Shown here: positions 25,036 to 33,964 of the stretch, piece by piece
Layout of the letters: each line of letters opens with the position of its first letter
How positions within the stretch are numbered: the first letter of the stretch is position 1
Source of the DNA: Candidatus Omnitrophota bacterium
Lineage (GTDB): Bacteria > Omnitrophota > Gorgyraeia > JABMRJ01
DNA: 39,062 nucleotides
Assembly: GCA_013202745.1 (NCBI GenBank)
Contig: JABMRJ010000056.1
Coordinates: 1-39,062 of the forward strand
Direction of reading: 5' to 3'
Position numbers and translations under genes: made by a program
The notes under the pieces: generated by a model
Databases searched by the model: none
What the model was told of the DNA's origin: nothing
Seen by the model: only the letters and a program-made list of their open reading frames with translations

Positions 25036-25671
25036 CTATTTTACCTCTATTTTTAAGAACTCTTTTGCGAGATCCACGGCCTCAGCCGCGTCTTTGCCGT
25101 ATCCGTCGGCACCGATCTGGTCGGCGAACCCTTTTGTTATAGGCGCCCCGCCCACCATCACCTTTATCTTATCGCGCATATCATTTGCCTTAAGCCCTTC
25201 TATCGTCTCCTTCATGGCAGGCATGGAGGTGGTCAGGAGTGATGATAGAGCAAGGACCTGTGCGCCGCTTGACTTTATAGATTCTATGAATTTTTCAGCA
25301 GATACGTCTATGCCGCAGTCTTCCACTTCGAATCCGGCGCCCTTTAACATCATGCAGACAAGATTTTTGCCTATATCGTGCAAGTCGCCTTTTACTGTAC
25401 CGACCAGTACCCTCCCTGCCGGCTTTATGCCGCTTTCTGCGAGATACGGCTCGAGCAGTTTAGTTGCGGCCTGCATGGCATCGGCAGAGATGAGGACCTC
25501 CGGTATGAATATCTCATTCTTCTTAAAGCGTTCCCCAATGACAGCCATCGTTGCAATTAGGCCGTCGTTGAGTATCTCACCTGCCTTGGTCCCGGAGTCT
25601 AGGAGCCTCTTAACCTCTCCTATCAGCCCTTCGGCATCTCCGTTTGAAAGTAATCTCTTTAATTCATCCAT
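25036..25671 (-). CDS. Corrinoid (B12-binding) methyl-carrier protein
   Basis: A 211-residue protein with the two-domain form of methyltransferase corrinoid proteins (MtaC/MtbC/MttC class). It has an N-terminal four-helix B12-binding cap (about 1-85, containing FIPEVLISADAM) and a Rossmann B12-binding domain (about 88-210). The cobalt-ligating motif DxHxxG is present as GDLHDIG with H98, and SLLTTSM and GGAPIT follow at the usual positions. Such proteins carry a methyl group between a substrate-specific methyltransferase and a second methyltransferase. Neither partner is adjacent, which leaves the substrate open: methanol, methylamines, methoxyaromatics or another role. It lies between DUF1015 and accD with gaps of 6 and 0 bases. 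Confidence 0.9.
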   Translation of the reverse strand: MDELKRLLSNGDAEGLIGEVKRLLDSGTKAGEILNDGLIATMAVIGERFKKNEIFIPEVLISADAMQAATKLLEPYLAESGIKPAGRVLVGTVKGDLHDIGKNLVCMMLKGAGFEVEDCGIDVSAEKFIESIKSSGAQVLALSSLLTTSMPAMKETIEGLKANDMRDKIKVMVGGAPITKGFADQIGADGYGKDAAEAVDLAKEFLKIEVK

Positions 25672-25677
25672 TATTGC

Positions 25678-26985
25678 CTAACTATCCTTCATCTTATAGA
25701 ATACTAGTCCGCTTAGAGGTTTCGGGTAGAAATATGTGGTCTTCCGCGGCATCTTGTCGCAGGAACGGGCTACATCTTTTATCTGCCCGATCCTGGGTGG
25801 ATTTAGAAAAAAGGCAATCTGATAATTTTCATTATCTACCAGGTTTACCGCATAATCTGAGTCCCTAGTATACACTACATTATCCTTCTTTTCTACCCTT
25901 TCTTTCACTTTTAAGAGATGGTCAAATATGAACTGGTGCAGTATGGTCACATCGAGCCACTTCCATTCATATTGCTTGTCCTGTTTTATCACATCATTAA
26001 GCACTTCGTTAGATCTTAAGGCCAGGGAGAGGTACCCTTCATTTTTATAATACATGCCAAAGACAAATTCGCCTTCCCTTGCCTTCTCGATCCTGCGGAA
26101 TATCTCCTCCTTAGTCTTAAAACGCTCTATAGAAAAATATTTTTTGAGCTTTGAATATATATTTTTGAATTTAAGCACCTTCACGGACCTTATGACCCTG
26201 TGTGTTGAAAGGACGGTCAGCGCCTCATTGCTCAATGCCGAAAGGTAGACCATTATATAATCATAACCCCGCTCTTTATTCCCGGCACCCTTAGCCTTCT
26301 TTTGGCAGTAATCCCGGAAATTGAGTGATACCTCATAACGATGATGCCCGTCTGCAATGAATATCTGTTTGCCTTTGATAAGATTGCAGATCCGCTTTAT
26401 GCTTTCTGTCTCACGCAGCCGCCAGAGGCGGTGATTTACGCCGGCTTCTTCAAAATCTACTATGGGTTGGCCGGCCGCCGCACTCTCCAATATACCTGTG
26501 ATGGCAGAACCTTTATCTTCGAAGAGCGCAAATATGGGGCTTGGATTGGCTTCTATCGCCTTCACGAGGCTCAACCTGTCTCTCTTTGGTTTGGCAAATG
26601 TATATTCGTGGGGTAGGACGCGGCTCTTGTGCGGGTCTTCTATCTTCATGATGCCCATGAACCCGAAACGGCTCTTTAAACTATTCTTAAAGAGATACTT
26701 CTGCTCATAAACATATAGCGACGGCTCTTTATCCTGCATGAGTATATCACGCTTTAACCACTCATCCAGATATTGCTTTGCCCTCGTATACCTGTTATCG
26801 GATTTTGTGTCGCCTTTTTTTATCTTTCCGAGAGTAAGACGGATGATGTTGTTTTTATGGAGCCTGTAGTACTCTCCCTGCATCTTATCTGATATAACAT
26901 CGTAAGGAGGCGCAACAACCTTTGAGATATCTCCTACTATCCCGGGATTATACCGTATACCCTTAAAAGGCTTTATGCGGGCCAT
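25678..26985 (-). CDS. DUF1015 family protein
   Basis: A 435-residue member of the DUF1015 family, which has a ParB/sulfiredoxin-like region of undefined function. Visible conserved stretches are IKPFKGIRYNP and VVAPPYDVIS at the N-terminus, LPHEYTFAKPKRDRLSL and PSPIFALFED in the middle, and the IADGHHRYEVSL motif near residue 215. The similarity of such ADGHHR motifs to ParB-like nucleotide-using enzymes hints at kinase or nucleotidase chemistry, but no activity can be stated. No signal peptide or membrane segment is seen. The gene begins two bases after fmdB stops and ends six bases before the corrinoid protein, so it is part of the same run. Confidence 0.85.
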   Translation of the reverse strand: MARIKPFKGIRYNPGIVGDISKVVAPPYDVISDKMQGEYYRLHKNNIIRLTLGKIKKGDTKSDNRYTRAKQYLDEWLKRDILMQDKEPSLYVYEQKYLFKNSLKSRFGFMGIMKIEDPHKSRVLPHEYTFAKPKRDRLSLVKAIEANPSPIFALFEDKGSAITGILESAAAGQPIVDFEEAGVNHRLWRLRETESIKRICNLIKGKQIFIADGHHRYEVSLNFRDYCQKKAKGAGNKERGYDYIMVYLSALSNEALTVLSTHRVIRSVKVLKFKNIYSKLKKYFSIERFKTKEEIFRRIEKAREGEFVFGMYYKNEGYLSLALRSNEVLNDVIKQDKQYEWKWLDVTILHQFIFDHLLKVKERVEKKDNVVYTRDSDYAVNLVDNENYQIAFFLNPPRIGQIKDVARSCDKMPRKTTYFYPKPLSGLVFYKMKDS

Positions 26986-26986
26986 A

Positions 26987-27247
26987 TTATTCCTTGTTTG
27001 CCTTGCACTCTTTACAGCTCTTTGCTGCAGGACACGAGGCGGGTGCCTCTTTTGGGGGTGGGGATCCTTTTCTGTAATCTGTTGCGTAGAATCCCGAGCC
27101 CTTAAATATTATGCCTGCCCCTGCCCCTATAAGTCTCTTCGGTTTTCCGCTGCATTTCGGGCATTTCTCTACCGCATCTGCCGTCATGCTCTGGAATAGC
27201 TCGAATTTGTGTCCGCAGCCTGTGCATTCATATTCATAAGTCGGCAT
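26987..27247 (-). CDS. FmdB-type zinc ribbon protein
   Basis: An 86-residue protein with an N-terminal FmdB-like zinc ribbon. It opens MPTYEYECTGCGHKFELFQSM, with CxxC (C8, C11) and a second CPKC about 20 residues later, followed by RLIGAGAGIIFKGSGFYATDY, the usual end of the domain. The tail is Pro/Lys/Cys-rich, with four further cysteines of unclear role. The family is named for a putative regulator of formamidase and methanol genes, but in most bacteria its function is unknown. It is close behind dnaJ, as FmdB genes often are in varied operons. Confidence 0.9.
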   Translation of the reverse strand: MPTYEYECTGCGHKFELFQSMTADAVEKCPKCSGKPKRLIGAGAGIIFKGSGFYATDYRKGSPPPKEAPASCPAAKSCKECKANKE

Positions 27248-27270
27248 CTTCTATTCCTGTCCTCTCTTTA

Positions 27271-28422
27271 TTATTTAAAAAGACCCTTCACCTTCTCAAG
27301 GAAGGACTTCGATAATGGATTGACGTTGTCACCGCAGGCGTCGGCAAAATCCTTAAGAAGGGTCTTCTGATTCTTGTTTAAGTTTACCGGGGTCTCTATT
27401 TTGACTCTTATAAACTGATCGCCTTTACCGTGTCCGTCCAGTCTCGTAACGCCCTTCTGCCTCAACCTGAATACCCTGCCGCTCTGCGTCCCCTCCGGCA
27501 CCCTCATCTTTGCCTTTCCGTCAAGCGTCGGTATCTCTATCTCTGCGCCCAGTACGGCCTGTGTAAAACCTATGGGTACCTCACAGATTATATCATAACC
27601 CTCTCTCTTGAAAATAGGGTGATCTCTAACTAGTATAAATACATAAAGGTCTCCGCTGTTGCCTCCGCGCTGACCCGTCTCACCTTCTCCCTGGACACGA
27701 AGTCTGTTGCCCGTATGTATACCTGCGGGCACCTTGACCTTTATATTTCTCGTCACCCTGACAAGGCCATATCCATTGCATTTTGTGCAGGGCGTCTCTA
27801 TAACCTCCCCGGCACCGCCGCAGCGGTCGCATGTCCTTGATATGCTAAAGAATCCGCTCGAAGTGAGTATCTGGCCTTTCCCTTTACATGCGGAGCACTT
27901 CGTCCTCTTTGTGCCGGGCTTGGCGCCGCTGCCCTTACACGTTGTGCAGGATTCGCGTCTCGGCACCTCAATCCTCTTCTCTGTGCCAAAAGCCGCCTCC
28001 TTAAAGTCTATATCAAGCTCATACTGCAGATCCGCGCCGCGCCTTGGCCCGCTCCTCCTGCCGCCGCTTTGACCGCTGAATATATCCGAACCAAAACCAA
28101 ATCCGCCCAGTATATCTCCGAAATTGCTGAAGATATCGGAGAACTCATCGAAGTGTGTAAAGTCAGACCACTTGAATCCTCCTCCGGAAAATGCGCTCTG
28201 CATCCCGGCATGGCCGAATTGATCGTATGTAGCCCTCTTCTGCGAATCGCTTAAAACTTCATAGGCCTCGGAGACCTCTTTGAACTTCTCCTCGGCATCC
28301 TTGTTGCCCTGATTTTTGTCGGGGTGGTACTTTAACGCAAGCTTTCTATATGCCTTCTTTATAGCCTCCTGGCTTGCATCCTTACTCAGGCCCAGTATCT
28401 CGTAATAGTCGCGTTTTGACAC
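27271..28422 (-). CDS. dnaJ: Chaperone DnaJ
   Basis: A 383-residue class I Hsp40. It has an N-terminal J domain with the HPDK motif (about residues 33-36), a Gly/Phe-rich linker (about 75-125), the zinc-binding region with four CxxCxG repeats ([32 protein letters not shown]), and the C-terminal substrate-binding domains. It delivers unfolded proteins to DnaK and stimulates its ATPase. It starts with GTG directly after the dnaK stop codon, behind the AAGGAGAAGGG purines at the end of dnaK. It is co-directional with hrcA, grpE and dnaK. Confidence 0.96.
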   Translation of the reverse strand: MSKRDYYEILGLSKDASQEAIKKAYRKLALKYHPDKNQGNKDAEEKFKEVSEAYEVLSDSQKRATYDQFGHAGMQSAFSGGGFKWSDFTHFDEFSDIFSNFGDILGGFGFGSDIFSGQSGGRRSGPRRGADLQYELDIDFKEAAFGTEKRIEVPRRESCTTCKGSGAKPGTKRTKCSACKGKGQILTSSGFFSISRTCDRCGGAGEVIETPCTKCNGYGLVRVTRNIKVKVPAGIHTGNRLRVQGEGETGQRGGNSGDLYVFILVRDHPIFKREGYDIICEVPIGFTQAVLGAEIEIPTLDGKAKMRVPEGTQSGRVFRLRQKGVTRLDGHGKGDQFIRVKIETPVNLNKNQKTLLKDFADACGDNVNPLSKSFLEKVKGLFK

Positions 28423-30357
28423 TTACTGCTTACCCTTCTCCTTATCTTCATCTTCGACCTTGTATTCTGCGTCGACAATATCTTCGTTCTTCTTATCCGC
28501 TTCCTTTGGGCCTTCCGCGCCTGCCTGCGCCTGTGCCTGCTGTTGCTTCTGGGCGCTCGCCTTGTACATCTCTTCGGCAAGTTTGTGAGCGGACTTCTGT
28601 ATCTCCTCCTGAGCATTCTTTATCTCGGTTGCATTGTCGCTCGAGAGGACCTTTTTGCCTTTCTCAACGGCAGACTCGATCTTCTTCTTATCATCGGCAG
28701 ATACCTTATCGCCATATTCTTTTATGGACTTCTCTGTCGAATATATGAGCGCGTCGAGCTGATTCCTGGCATCTACAAGCTCGCGGCGTTTCTTGTCTTC
28801 AGACTCGTGCATCTTTGCGCTCTTTACCATCTTGTCGATCTCTTCTTTGGAGAGGCCGCTCGATGTCTCTATGCGAATCTTCTGCTCTTTTTCTGTAGCG
28901 AGATCCTTCGCGGACACATGTACTATGCCGTTGGCATCGATATCAAAGGCAACCTCTATTTGGGGAATACCCCTGGGAGCTGCCGGTATACCTATCAGGT
29001 CAAATCTTCCAAGAGTCCTGTTGTCACTCGCCATCTCCCTCTCGCCCTGTAAAACATGTATAGAAACGGCGGTCTGGCTGTCAGCGGCTGTTGAAAATAT
29101 CTGGCTCTTCTTTGTAGGTATGGTAGCGTTCTTCTCGATAAGTTTAGTCATAACCGCGCCGAGTGTCTCTATTCCCAGGCTCAGCGGGGTTACATCTAAG
29201 AGGACTATATCCTTGAGCTTTGAGTCACCGCTCAATATACCGCCCTGTATGCCCGCTCCGATAGCTACTACCTCATCCGGGTTGACGCCTTTATGGGGCT
29301 CCTTACCAAAGAGCTCCTTCACCAGCTTCTGCACCTTGGGCATCCTCGTCTGGCCACCGACCATGATAACCTCATCTATGTCTGAGGGTTTTAAGCCTGC
29401 GTCTTCCAACGCCTGCTTACACGGCGGCATCGTCCTATCAAGCAGGTCGTCGACCAATTGCTCCAGTTTCGAGCGGTTGAGTGTCATGGTAAGGTGTTTT
29501 GGGCCGCTCTGGTCTGCTGTTACAAAGGGGAGGTTTATCTCTGTCTGTGCATTGCTGGAGAGTTCGCACTTGGCCTTCTCCGCAGCCTCTTTCAGCCTCT
29601 GGAGCGCCATCTTATCCTGCCGGAGATCTATCCCTTCCTTCTTCTTGAATTCATCTGCGATCCAATCTATTACTCTCTGGTCGAAGTTATCACCGCCAAG
29701 GTGCGTATCTCCGTTCGTTGCCTTGACCTCGAAGACACCGTCTCCCAGTTCAAGTATGGATATATCGAATGTCCCGCCGCCGAGATCGTAAATGGCGATC
29801 TTCTCATCTTTCTTCTTCTGGAGCCCGTACGCCAATGAGGCTGCGGTCGGTTCATTTATAATCCTCAAGACCTCAAGGCCGGCTATCTTTCCCGCATCCT
29901 TTGTTGCCTGCCTCTGTGCATCGTTGAAATATGCCGGTACCGTAACTACGGCCTGGGTTACCTTCTCACCCAGATAGTCTTCGGCGGTCTGCTTCATCTT
30001 CTGGAGTATCATCGCAGATATCTCCGGAGGTGTATACACTTTGCCGTTTGCCTTTACTATTACATTACCCTTGGAGTCTTCATCTATTTTGTATGGAACT
30101 ATTCTTTCTTCTACCTCGACCTCTTCATGGCGCCTTCCCATAAAACGCTTTATCGAGAATATGGTATTCTCGGGATTCGTTATCGCCTGCCTCTTGGCCG
30201 CCTGGCCAACAAGGCGTTCATCGGACTTGGTAAATGCAACTACGGAAGGTGTCGTGCGTGCGCCTTCTGCATTCGCTATCACCATGGGCTCGCCGCCTTC
30301 CATTATTGCAACACAAGAATTTGTAGTTCCGAGATCTATGCCTATTACCTTACCCAT
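28423..30357 (-). CDS. dnaK: Chaperone DnaK (Hsp70)
   Basis: A 644-residue Hsp70. The ATPase domain opens with [18 protein letters not shown] and contains [29 protein letters not shown] and [15 protein letters not shown]. The conserved linker near residue 385 ([18 protein letters not shown]) leads into the substrate-binding domain, and the C-terminus ends in a Gln/Ala-rich stretch and an acidic [14 protein letters not shown] tail. I take the ATG at 30357, which has GGAGG 10 bases upstream; an ATG at 30366 is only a base or so from that site. It is the main chaperone of the heat-shock run controlled by HrcA. Confidence 0.97.
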   Translation of the reverse strand: MGKVIGIDLGTTNSCVAIMEGGEPMVIANAEGARTTPSVVAFTKSDERLVGQAAKRQAITNPENTIFSIKRFMGRRHEEVEVEERIVPYKIDEDSKGNVIVKANGKVYTPPEISAMILQKMKQTAEDYLGEKVTQAVVTVPAYFNDAQRQATKDAGKIAGLEVLRIINEPTAASLAYGLQKKKDEKIAIYDLGGGTFDISILELGDGVFEVKATNGDTHLGGDNFDQRVIDWIADEFKKKEGIDLRQDKMALQRLKEAAEKAKCELSSNAQTEINLPFVTADQSGPKHLTMTLNRSKLEQLVDDLLDRTMPPCKQALEDAGLKPSDIDEVIMVGGQTRMPKVQKLVKELFGKEPHKGVNPDEVVAIGAGIQGGILSGDSKLKDIVLLDVTPLSLGIETLGAVMTKLIEKNATIPTKKSQIFSTAADSQTAVSIHVLQGEREMASDNRTLGRFDLIGIPAAPRGIPQIEVAFDIDANGIVHVSAKDLATEKEQKIRIETSSGLSKEEIDKMVKSAKMHESEDKKRRELVDARNQLDALIYSTEKSIKEYGDKVSADDKKKIESAVEKGKKVLSSDNATEIKNAQEEIQKSAHKLAEEMYKASAQKQQQAQAQAGAEGPKEADKKNEDIVDAEYKVEDEDKEKGKQ

Positions 30358-30374
30358 TGACGTCATGCCTCCTA

Positions 30375-30905
30375 TTAGTTTTGGTTTTTCTTTTTGCTGA
30401 CCTTTACCACAGACGGCCTTAAAAGGCGGCCGTTTAGTTTATACCCTGTCTGGATCTCTTCGACCACAGTATCTTCCTGGTGATCATCCGTCTCTACGAC
30501 TGCTATCGCCTCATGCACGTGCGGGTCGAACTTTTCGCCTATACTCTTAACCGCCTCTACACCATAATCCTTAAAGAGGCTGTGTAATTCCTTCTGAACC
30601 AATTTCACACCTTCTAAAACGGCATCTGATTCTTCTGTGTGCCTGATAGACGCCAGGGCCCTGTCGAAATTATCGATTATCGGTAAAAGGCGCATTATGA
30701 TATCTTCGTTGGCGAATTTTATAAACTCTTCTTTCTCCTTATTCAGCCTCTTTCTCGTATTCTCTACTTCCGCCTGTAGCCTGAGCCATTTATCATAATA
30801 TTCGTCGGATTTGCGCGCCTTCTCCACCATGGCTGTAAATTCACTTTTTTGTATGGAGATATTTTCTTTAGGTTCTTTCTTTGTCTTCTTCTGCTTATCT
30901 TTCAC
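30375..30905 (-). CDS. grpE: Nucleotide exchange factor GrpE
   Basis: A 176-residue GrpE. The first 40 residues are Lys-rich and disordered-looking. A long helical dimerisation region follows ([24 protein letters not shown]), then the beta-rich head with FDRAL, LLPIIDN and [13 protein letters not shown], and the final [17 protein letters not shown], which is the family signature. It opens DnaK for ADP release. The start is a GTG at 30905 with AGAGG 8 bases upstream; a GTG at 30926 in the same frame has only weak support. It lies between hrcA and dnaK. Confidence 0.93.
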   Translation of the reverse strand: MKDKQKKTKKEPKENISIQKSEFTAMVEKARKSDEYYDKWLRLQAEVENTRKRLNKEKEEFIKFANEDIIMRLLPIIDNFDRALASIRHTEESDAVLEGVKLVQKELHSLFKDYGVEAVKSIGEKFDPHVHEAIAVVETDDHQEDTVVEEIQTGYKLNGRLLRPSVVKVSKKKNQN

Positions 30906-30927
30906 AAAAAAATCCTCTCGATGCACA

Positions 30928-31698
30928 TTAGATCATCTCTTCAAGGAGCCTGCTTATAGAATCGGTGATACTACTCAGTGTCGGGATGACCTTCTCATAT
31001 TCCATGCGCATAGGGCCTATAACGCCCAGGGTGCCGGCCACATCTTCGTCAATGCTGTAATTCGCCGTTATGATGGTGCATTCTTTAAAATCGGTAATCT
31101 TATTTTCGCTTCCTATGTGTAATTTTATGCCGCTGTCCTTTACATCCTCCATGAGTATCTCGAGCAGGTTATCCCGCTCCTCCAATATCCTCAAGACAGA
31201 GCATATCTTGGATATATCCCTGAATTCCGGGTGTTCTGCTAGATAGTGCGCGCCGTCGAAATAGAACCTCGACCTTTCTTCGTTTATTTCAATGCTCGGG
31301 AAGAAGGCAACTCCTGCCTGTGCGGTAAGCATGGAACATAGATGGAGGGCCTTTGAGATTACATCTTCCAAGCTGGAAGATCTAAGCAGGGAGATCTGCT
31401 CATCTGTATCGTAGTTTAACCGTTCTGAAAAATCGCTCGTCTCCATCAGGGAGTTGACAAAAAACCTGTAGCCCTTATCAGTCGGTATCCTGCCCGCTGA
31501 TGTGTGGGGCTGCCTGATGAGATCGAGCTCTTCTAATTCCGACATAATATTGCGTATGGTAGCGCTTGAGAGGCCCATCTCCTTTGAGATCATACCGGAA
31601 CCTACCGGTTCTGTGGTGCTCGTATGGTATCTTACTATCATATCGAGTACTCTCTTCTGCCTATCCTTCTTCGCCTCAAACCTCATCTGATTTACCAT
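30928..31698 (-). CDS. hrcA: Heat-inducible repressor HrcA, shortened form
   Basis: A 256-residue HrcA, the repressor that binds CIRCE and is kept active by GroEL. The winged-helix N-terminus is typical (RQKRVLDMIVRYH, GLSSATIRNIMSELEELDLIRQPHTSAGRIPTDKGYRFFV). The C-terminal segment FYFDGAHYLAEHPEFRDISKI and IGPMRMEYEKVIPTL also match the family. About 85 residues that normally follow the LTAQAGVAFFP stretch (the start of the GAF-like domain) are missing, so the protein is far shorter than the usual 340. The reading frame is continuous across the join, so this is an internal deletion in the gene, not a frameshift. AGGAG lies 6-7 bases before the ATG, and CIRCE is 23 bases upstream. Confidence 0.9.
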   Translation of the reverse strand: MVNQMRFEAKKDRQKRVLDMIVRYHTSTTEPVGSGMISKEMGLSSATIRNIMSELEELDLIRQPHTSAGRIPTDKGYRFFVNSLMETSDFSERLNYDTDEQISLLRSSSLEDVISKALHLCSMLTAQAGVAFFPSIEINEERSRFYFDGAHYLAEHPEFRDISKICSVLRILEERDNLLEILMEDVKDSGIKLHIGSENKITDFKECTIITANYSIDEDVAGTLGVIGPMRMEYEKVIPTLSSITDSISRLLEEMI

Positions 31699-31720
31699 AA
31701 AATTCTCCTGCTTTAAGAGA

Positions 31721-31747
31721 TTAGCACTCCATTATCAGGAGTGCTAA
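31721..31747. promoter_or_regulatory. CIRCE operator (HrcA binding site), perfect
   Basis: A perfect CIRCE element: 9-base arms TTAGCACTC and GAGTGCTAA around a 9-base spacer. It lies between the -10 box and the hrcA start codon, so bound HrcA would block its own operon. This is an exact match to the known consensus. Confidence 0.97.
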
Positions 31748-31753
31748 GTGTTT

Positions 31754-31781
31754 ATTCTATCATGCTGCGGTTTTATGTCAA
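31754..31781 (-). promoter_or_regulatory. Promoter of the hrcA heat-shock run
   Basis: On the minus strand TTGACA (31776-31781) and TAGAAT (31754-31759) are separated by 16 bases. The expected transcript start falls at the outer edge of the CIRCE element, the usual arrangement for HrcA-controlled operons. Confidence 0.85.
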
Positions 31782-31798
31782 GTAAAATTTGAAGCGTC

Positions 31799-33043
31799 TT
31801 ATATATCTCTTTCTATTATTTTCATAACTTGTTGTGGCACTTGGGCTTCTATATAAACGCTTGTACCTTTATCTATCCTCTTTTTCACTACACCATGTTT
31901 ATATATAAGGTGTAATAACCGCATATTATCTGCAGGTAAATCAATCCGCACAAACGTCGTAAGCCCTCCAAGGTGCGACATTATCCTGTCAATAAGTTCA
32001 TCTATGTTTGTCTTATTCAGCGCAGAGATGAGGAGGCTATCCTTAAAATCCTTGAGCAGTCTTCTTTTTAAAAAAACGTCATCAATCTTATCCTCTTTGT
32101 TCAGTACGGTGATGATAGGCTTATCCTTTATCTTAAGCTCATCCAGGACAACATAGGTAGCATCTCGCTGCTCGCGCACCTTTGGATGGCCTGCATCGAG
32201 AAGGTGTACGATGAGGTCTGCCTCCACGACCTCCTCTAAAGTCGCCTTAAATGCCTCCACCAGGCTATGGGGTAATTTATAGATAAACCCTACGGTATCT
32301 GTAAAGAGTACGCTTTGATTATTCGGCAGGGTGTACTTCCTGATAGTCGGATCCAATGTGCTAAAGGGCATATTATCGGTCTGGATACCGGCACCTGTAA
32401 GCGCATTAAGGAGTGTCGATTTTCCGGAGTTTGTATAACCGACAAGCGCTATATTGAGGACGGAGAACCTGTCTCTCTTTTTTCTCCTCATAGACCTCTG
32501 CTTTGCGACACTATCTAAATCTTTCTTCAGCCTCGCCACCTTCGACCTTATGCGTCTCCTGTCGACTTCGAGCTTCTGCTCTCCGGGCCCTCTCGTCCCT
32601 ATGCCGCCTCCCAGCCTTGAAAGCATTACACCATCGCCGGAGAGACGCGGTAAGAGATACTCCAATTGAGCAAGCTCTACCTGTATCTTCCCTTCGCCTG
32701 ATTTAGCGCGCCTTGCAAATATATCGAGTATGAGCTGCGTCCTGTCTATAGTCTTGATGCCTACTATCTCTTCAATATTTCTCTGCTGCGTTCCGTTTAG
32801 GTCTTCACTGAATATTATGACATCGGCATCTTGCTCCTCTGCAATGAGGCGTATCTCATCGATCTTACCCTTACCGAGAAATAGGGACGAGGATATCTCT
32901 TTTATATTGCAGACCACCGTCTCGGCAAGCTTGACCCTGGCAGAGCGCACAAGTTCAGAAAACTCACCGGATATGTCTCCTGCGCTCCAATTATCCTTCT
33001 TTATCTTTTCTGTAATTATTATTACACCGACTGCTCTCTCCAT
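31799..33043 (-). CDS. hflX: Ribosome-associated GTPase HflX
   Basis: A 414-residue HflX. The N-terminal HflX domain includes LFLGKGKIDEI and NGTQQRNIEEIVGIKTIDRTQLILDIFARRA, then the Gly-rich SRLGGGIGTRGPGEQKLE. The GTPase domain has G1 GYTNSGKST, G3 DTVGF, and G4 NKED. It acts on ribosomes, notably splitting stalled 70S ribosomes under stress. Its ATG lies one base after the miaA stop, and it ends the miaB-to-hflX run. The miaA-hflX neighbourhood is also seen in gammaproteobacteria, where hfq stands between them. Confidence 0.93.
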   Translation of the reverse strand: MERAVGVIIITEKIKKDNWSAGDISGEFSELVRSARVKLAETVVCNIKEISSSLFLGKGKIDEIRLIAEEQDADVIIFSEDLNGTQQRNIEEIVGIKTIDRTQLILDIFARRAKSGEGKIQVELAQLEYLLPRLSGDGVMLSRLGGGIGTRGPGEQKLEVDRRRIRSKVARLKKDLDSVAKQRSMRRKKRDRFSVLNIALVGYTNSGKSTLLNALTGAGIQTDNMPFSTLDPTIRKYTLPNNQSVLFTDTVGFIYKLPHSLVEAFKATLEEVVEADLIVHLLDAGHPKVREQRDATYVVLDELKIKDKPIITVLNKEDKIDDVFLKRRLLKDFKDSLLISALNKTNIDELIDRIMSHLGGLTTFVRIDLPADNMRLLHLIYKHGVVKKRIDKGTSVYIEAQVPQQVMKIIERDI

Positions 33044-33044
33044 A

Positions 33045-33962
33045 TTATCCTGATATATCCTTTACTATTTGTTCTATCGCGTCTTTACTGGAGATCTTTT
33101 CTATATCTATCCAGGCTATATCTTTATCCGCCCTAAACCACGTAAGCTGCTTCTTTGCAAGATGTCTCGTATTCTTTTTAAGGAGCCCTTTTGCCTCTCT
33201 GAGCGAATACTCCCCGGCCAGATAACCCGACACCTCTTTGTATCCTACAGATGCCGAGGCCGTAATGCTCATCTTGCCTTTCTTTATTCTCTGCACCTCT
33301 TTTACAAGCCCCGCAGCAAACATCTCCTCGACCCTCTCTTCTATCCTTTTGTAGATTATATCCCTGGGCCTTATCAGCCCGAATCTCTTCACATTAAACC
33401 GCTTCTGTATACCTTCGGCCTTTTTCTTCTGCTGGGAGATGGGAAACCCTGTTAAATGGTATACCTCGAGGGCCCTTACGATGCGCCTAAGATCATTGGG
33501 GTGGATACTATCTGCTGCGGCAGGGTCTACCGCCTTTAACTTCTCATGCAATCGGCCCTTTCCGAATCTTTTTGCTTCTGCCTCCAAGCGCCTTCGCAGA
33601 TCCGTATCCTTCTTAGGCGATGGAAAGAGGCCGCCTATCAAAGCCTTTATATATAATCCGCTCCCACCCACTATAAGAGGTATCCTGCTCTTTTTTATAA
33701 TATCTTCTATTAAGGCGCTCGCCCTCTTTGCAAATTCTGCTGCGCTATATTCCTCGCCGGGATCGAGCATATCTATCAAGTGGTGGGGGACTGCCCGTCT
33801 TTGTTTCGGCGTAGGCTTCTGGCTCACTATATCCATAGAGCGGTAGGCCTGCATAGAATCGGCGGAGATTATCTCCCCGCCTATCCTCTTTGCAAGTCTT
33901 ATTGCAAACTCTGTCTTGCCAACGGCCGTAGGGCCGGCTATCGTTATGACCTTATCCTTCAT
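33045..33962 (-). CDS. miaA: tRNA dimethylallyltransferase
   Basis: A 305-residue MiaA, which adds a dimethylallyl group to N6 of A37 in tRNAs that read codons starting with U. Landmarks are the P-loop ITIAGPTAVGKTEFA, the ISADSMQAYRSMDIVSQKP stretch with the catalytic Asp, HHLIDMLDPGEEYSAAEF, IVGGSGLYIKAL, the NDLRRIVRALEV helix, and the late TRHLAKKQLTWFRAD motif. Its product is the substrate of MiaB, encoded upstream in the same run. It follows the SPOR protein gene by two bases. Confidence 0.95.
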   Translation of the reverse strand: MKDKVITIAGPTAVGKTEFAIRLAKRIGGEIISADSMQAYRSMDIVSQKPTPKQRRAVPHHLIDMLDPGEEYSAAEFAKRASALIEDIIKKSRIPLIVGGSGLYIKALIGGLFPSPKKDTDLRRRLEAEAKRFGKGRLHEKLKAVDPAAADSIHPNDLRRIVRALEVYHLTGFPISQQKKKAEGIQKRFNVKRFGLIRPRDIIYKRIEERVEEMFAAGLVKEVQRIKKGKMSITASASVGYKEVSGYLAGEYSLREAKGLLKKNTRHLAKKQLTWFRADKDIAWIDIEKISSKDAIEQIVKDISG

Positions 33963-33964
33963 CT

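Noticed and set aside
28793-29791. A long plus-strand frame of 332 codons antisense to dnaK.
   Set aside because: It lies wholly within dnaK, whose product is unmistakable, and its Ser/Pro-rich translation is typical of an antisense shadow.
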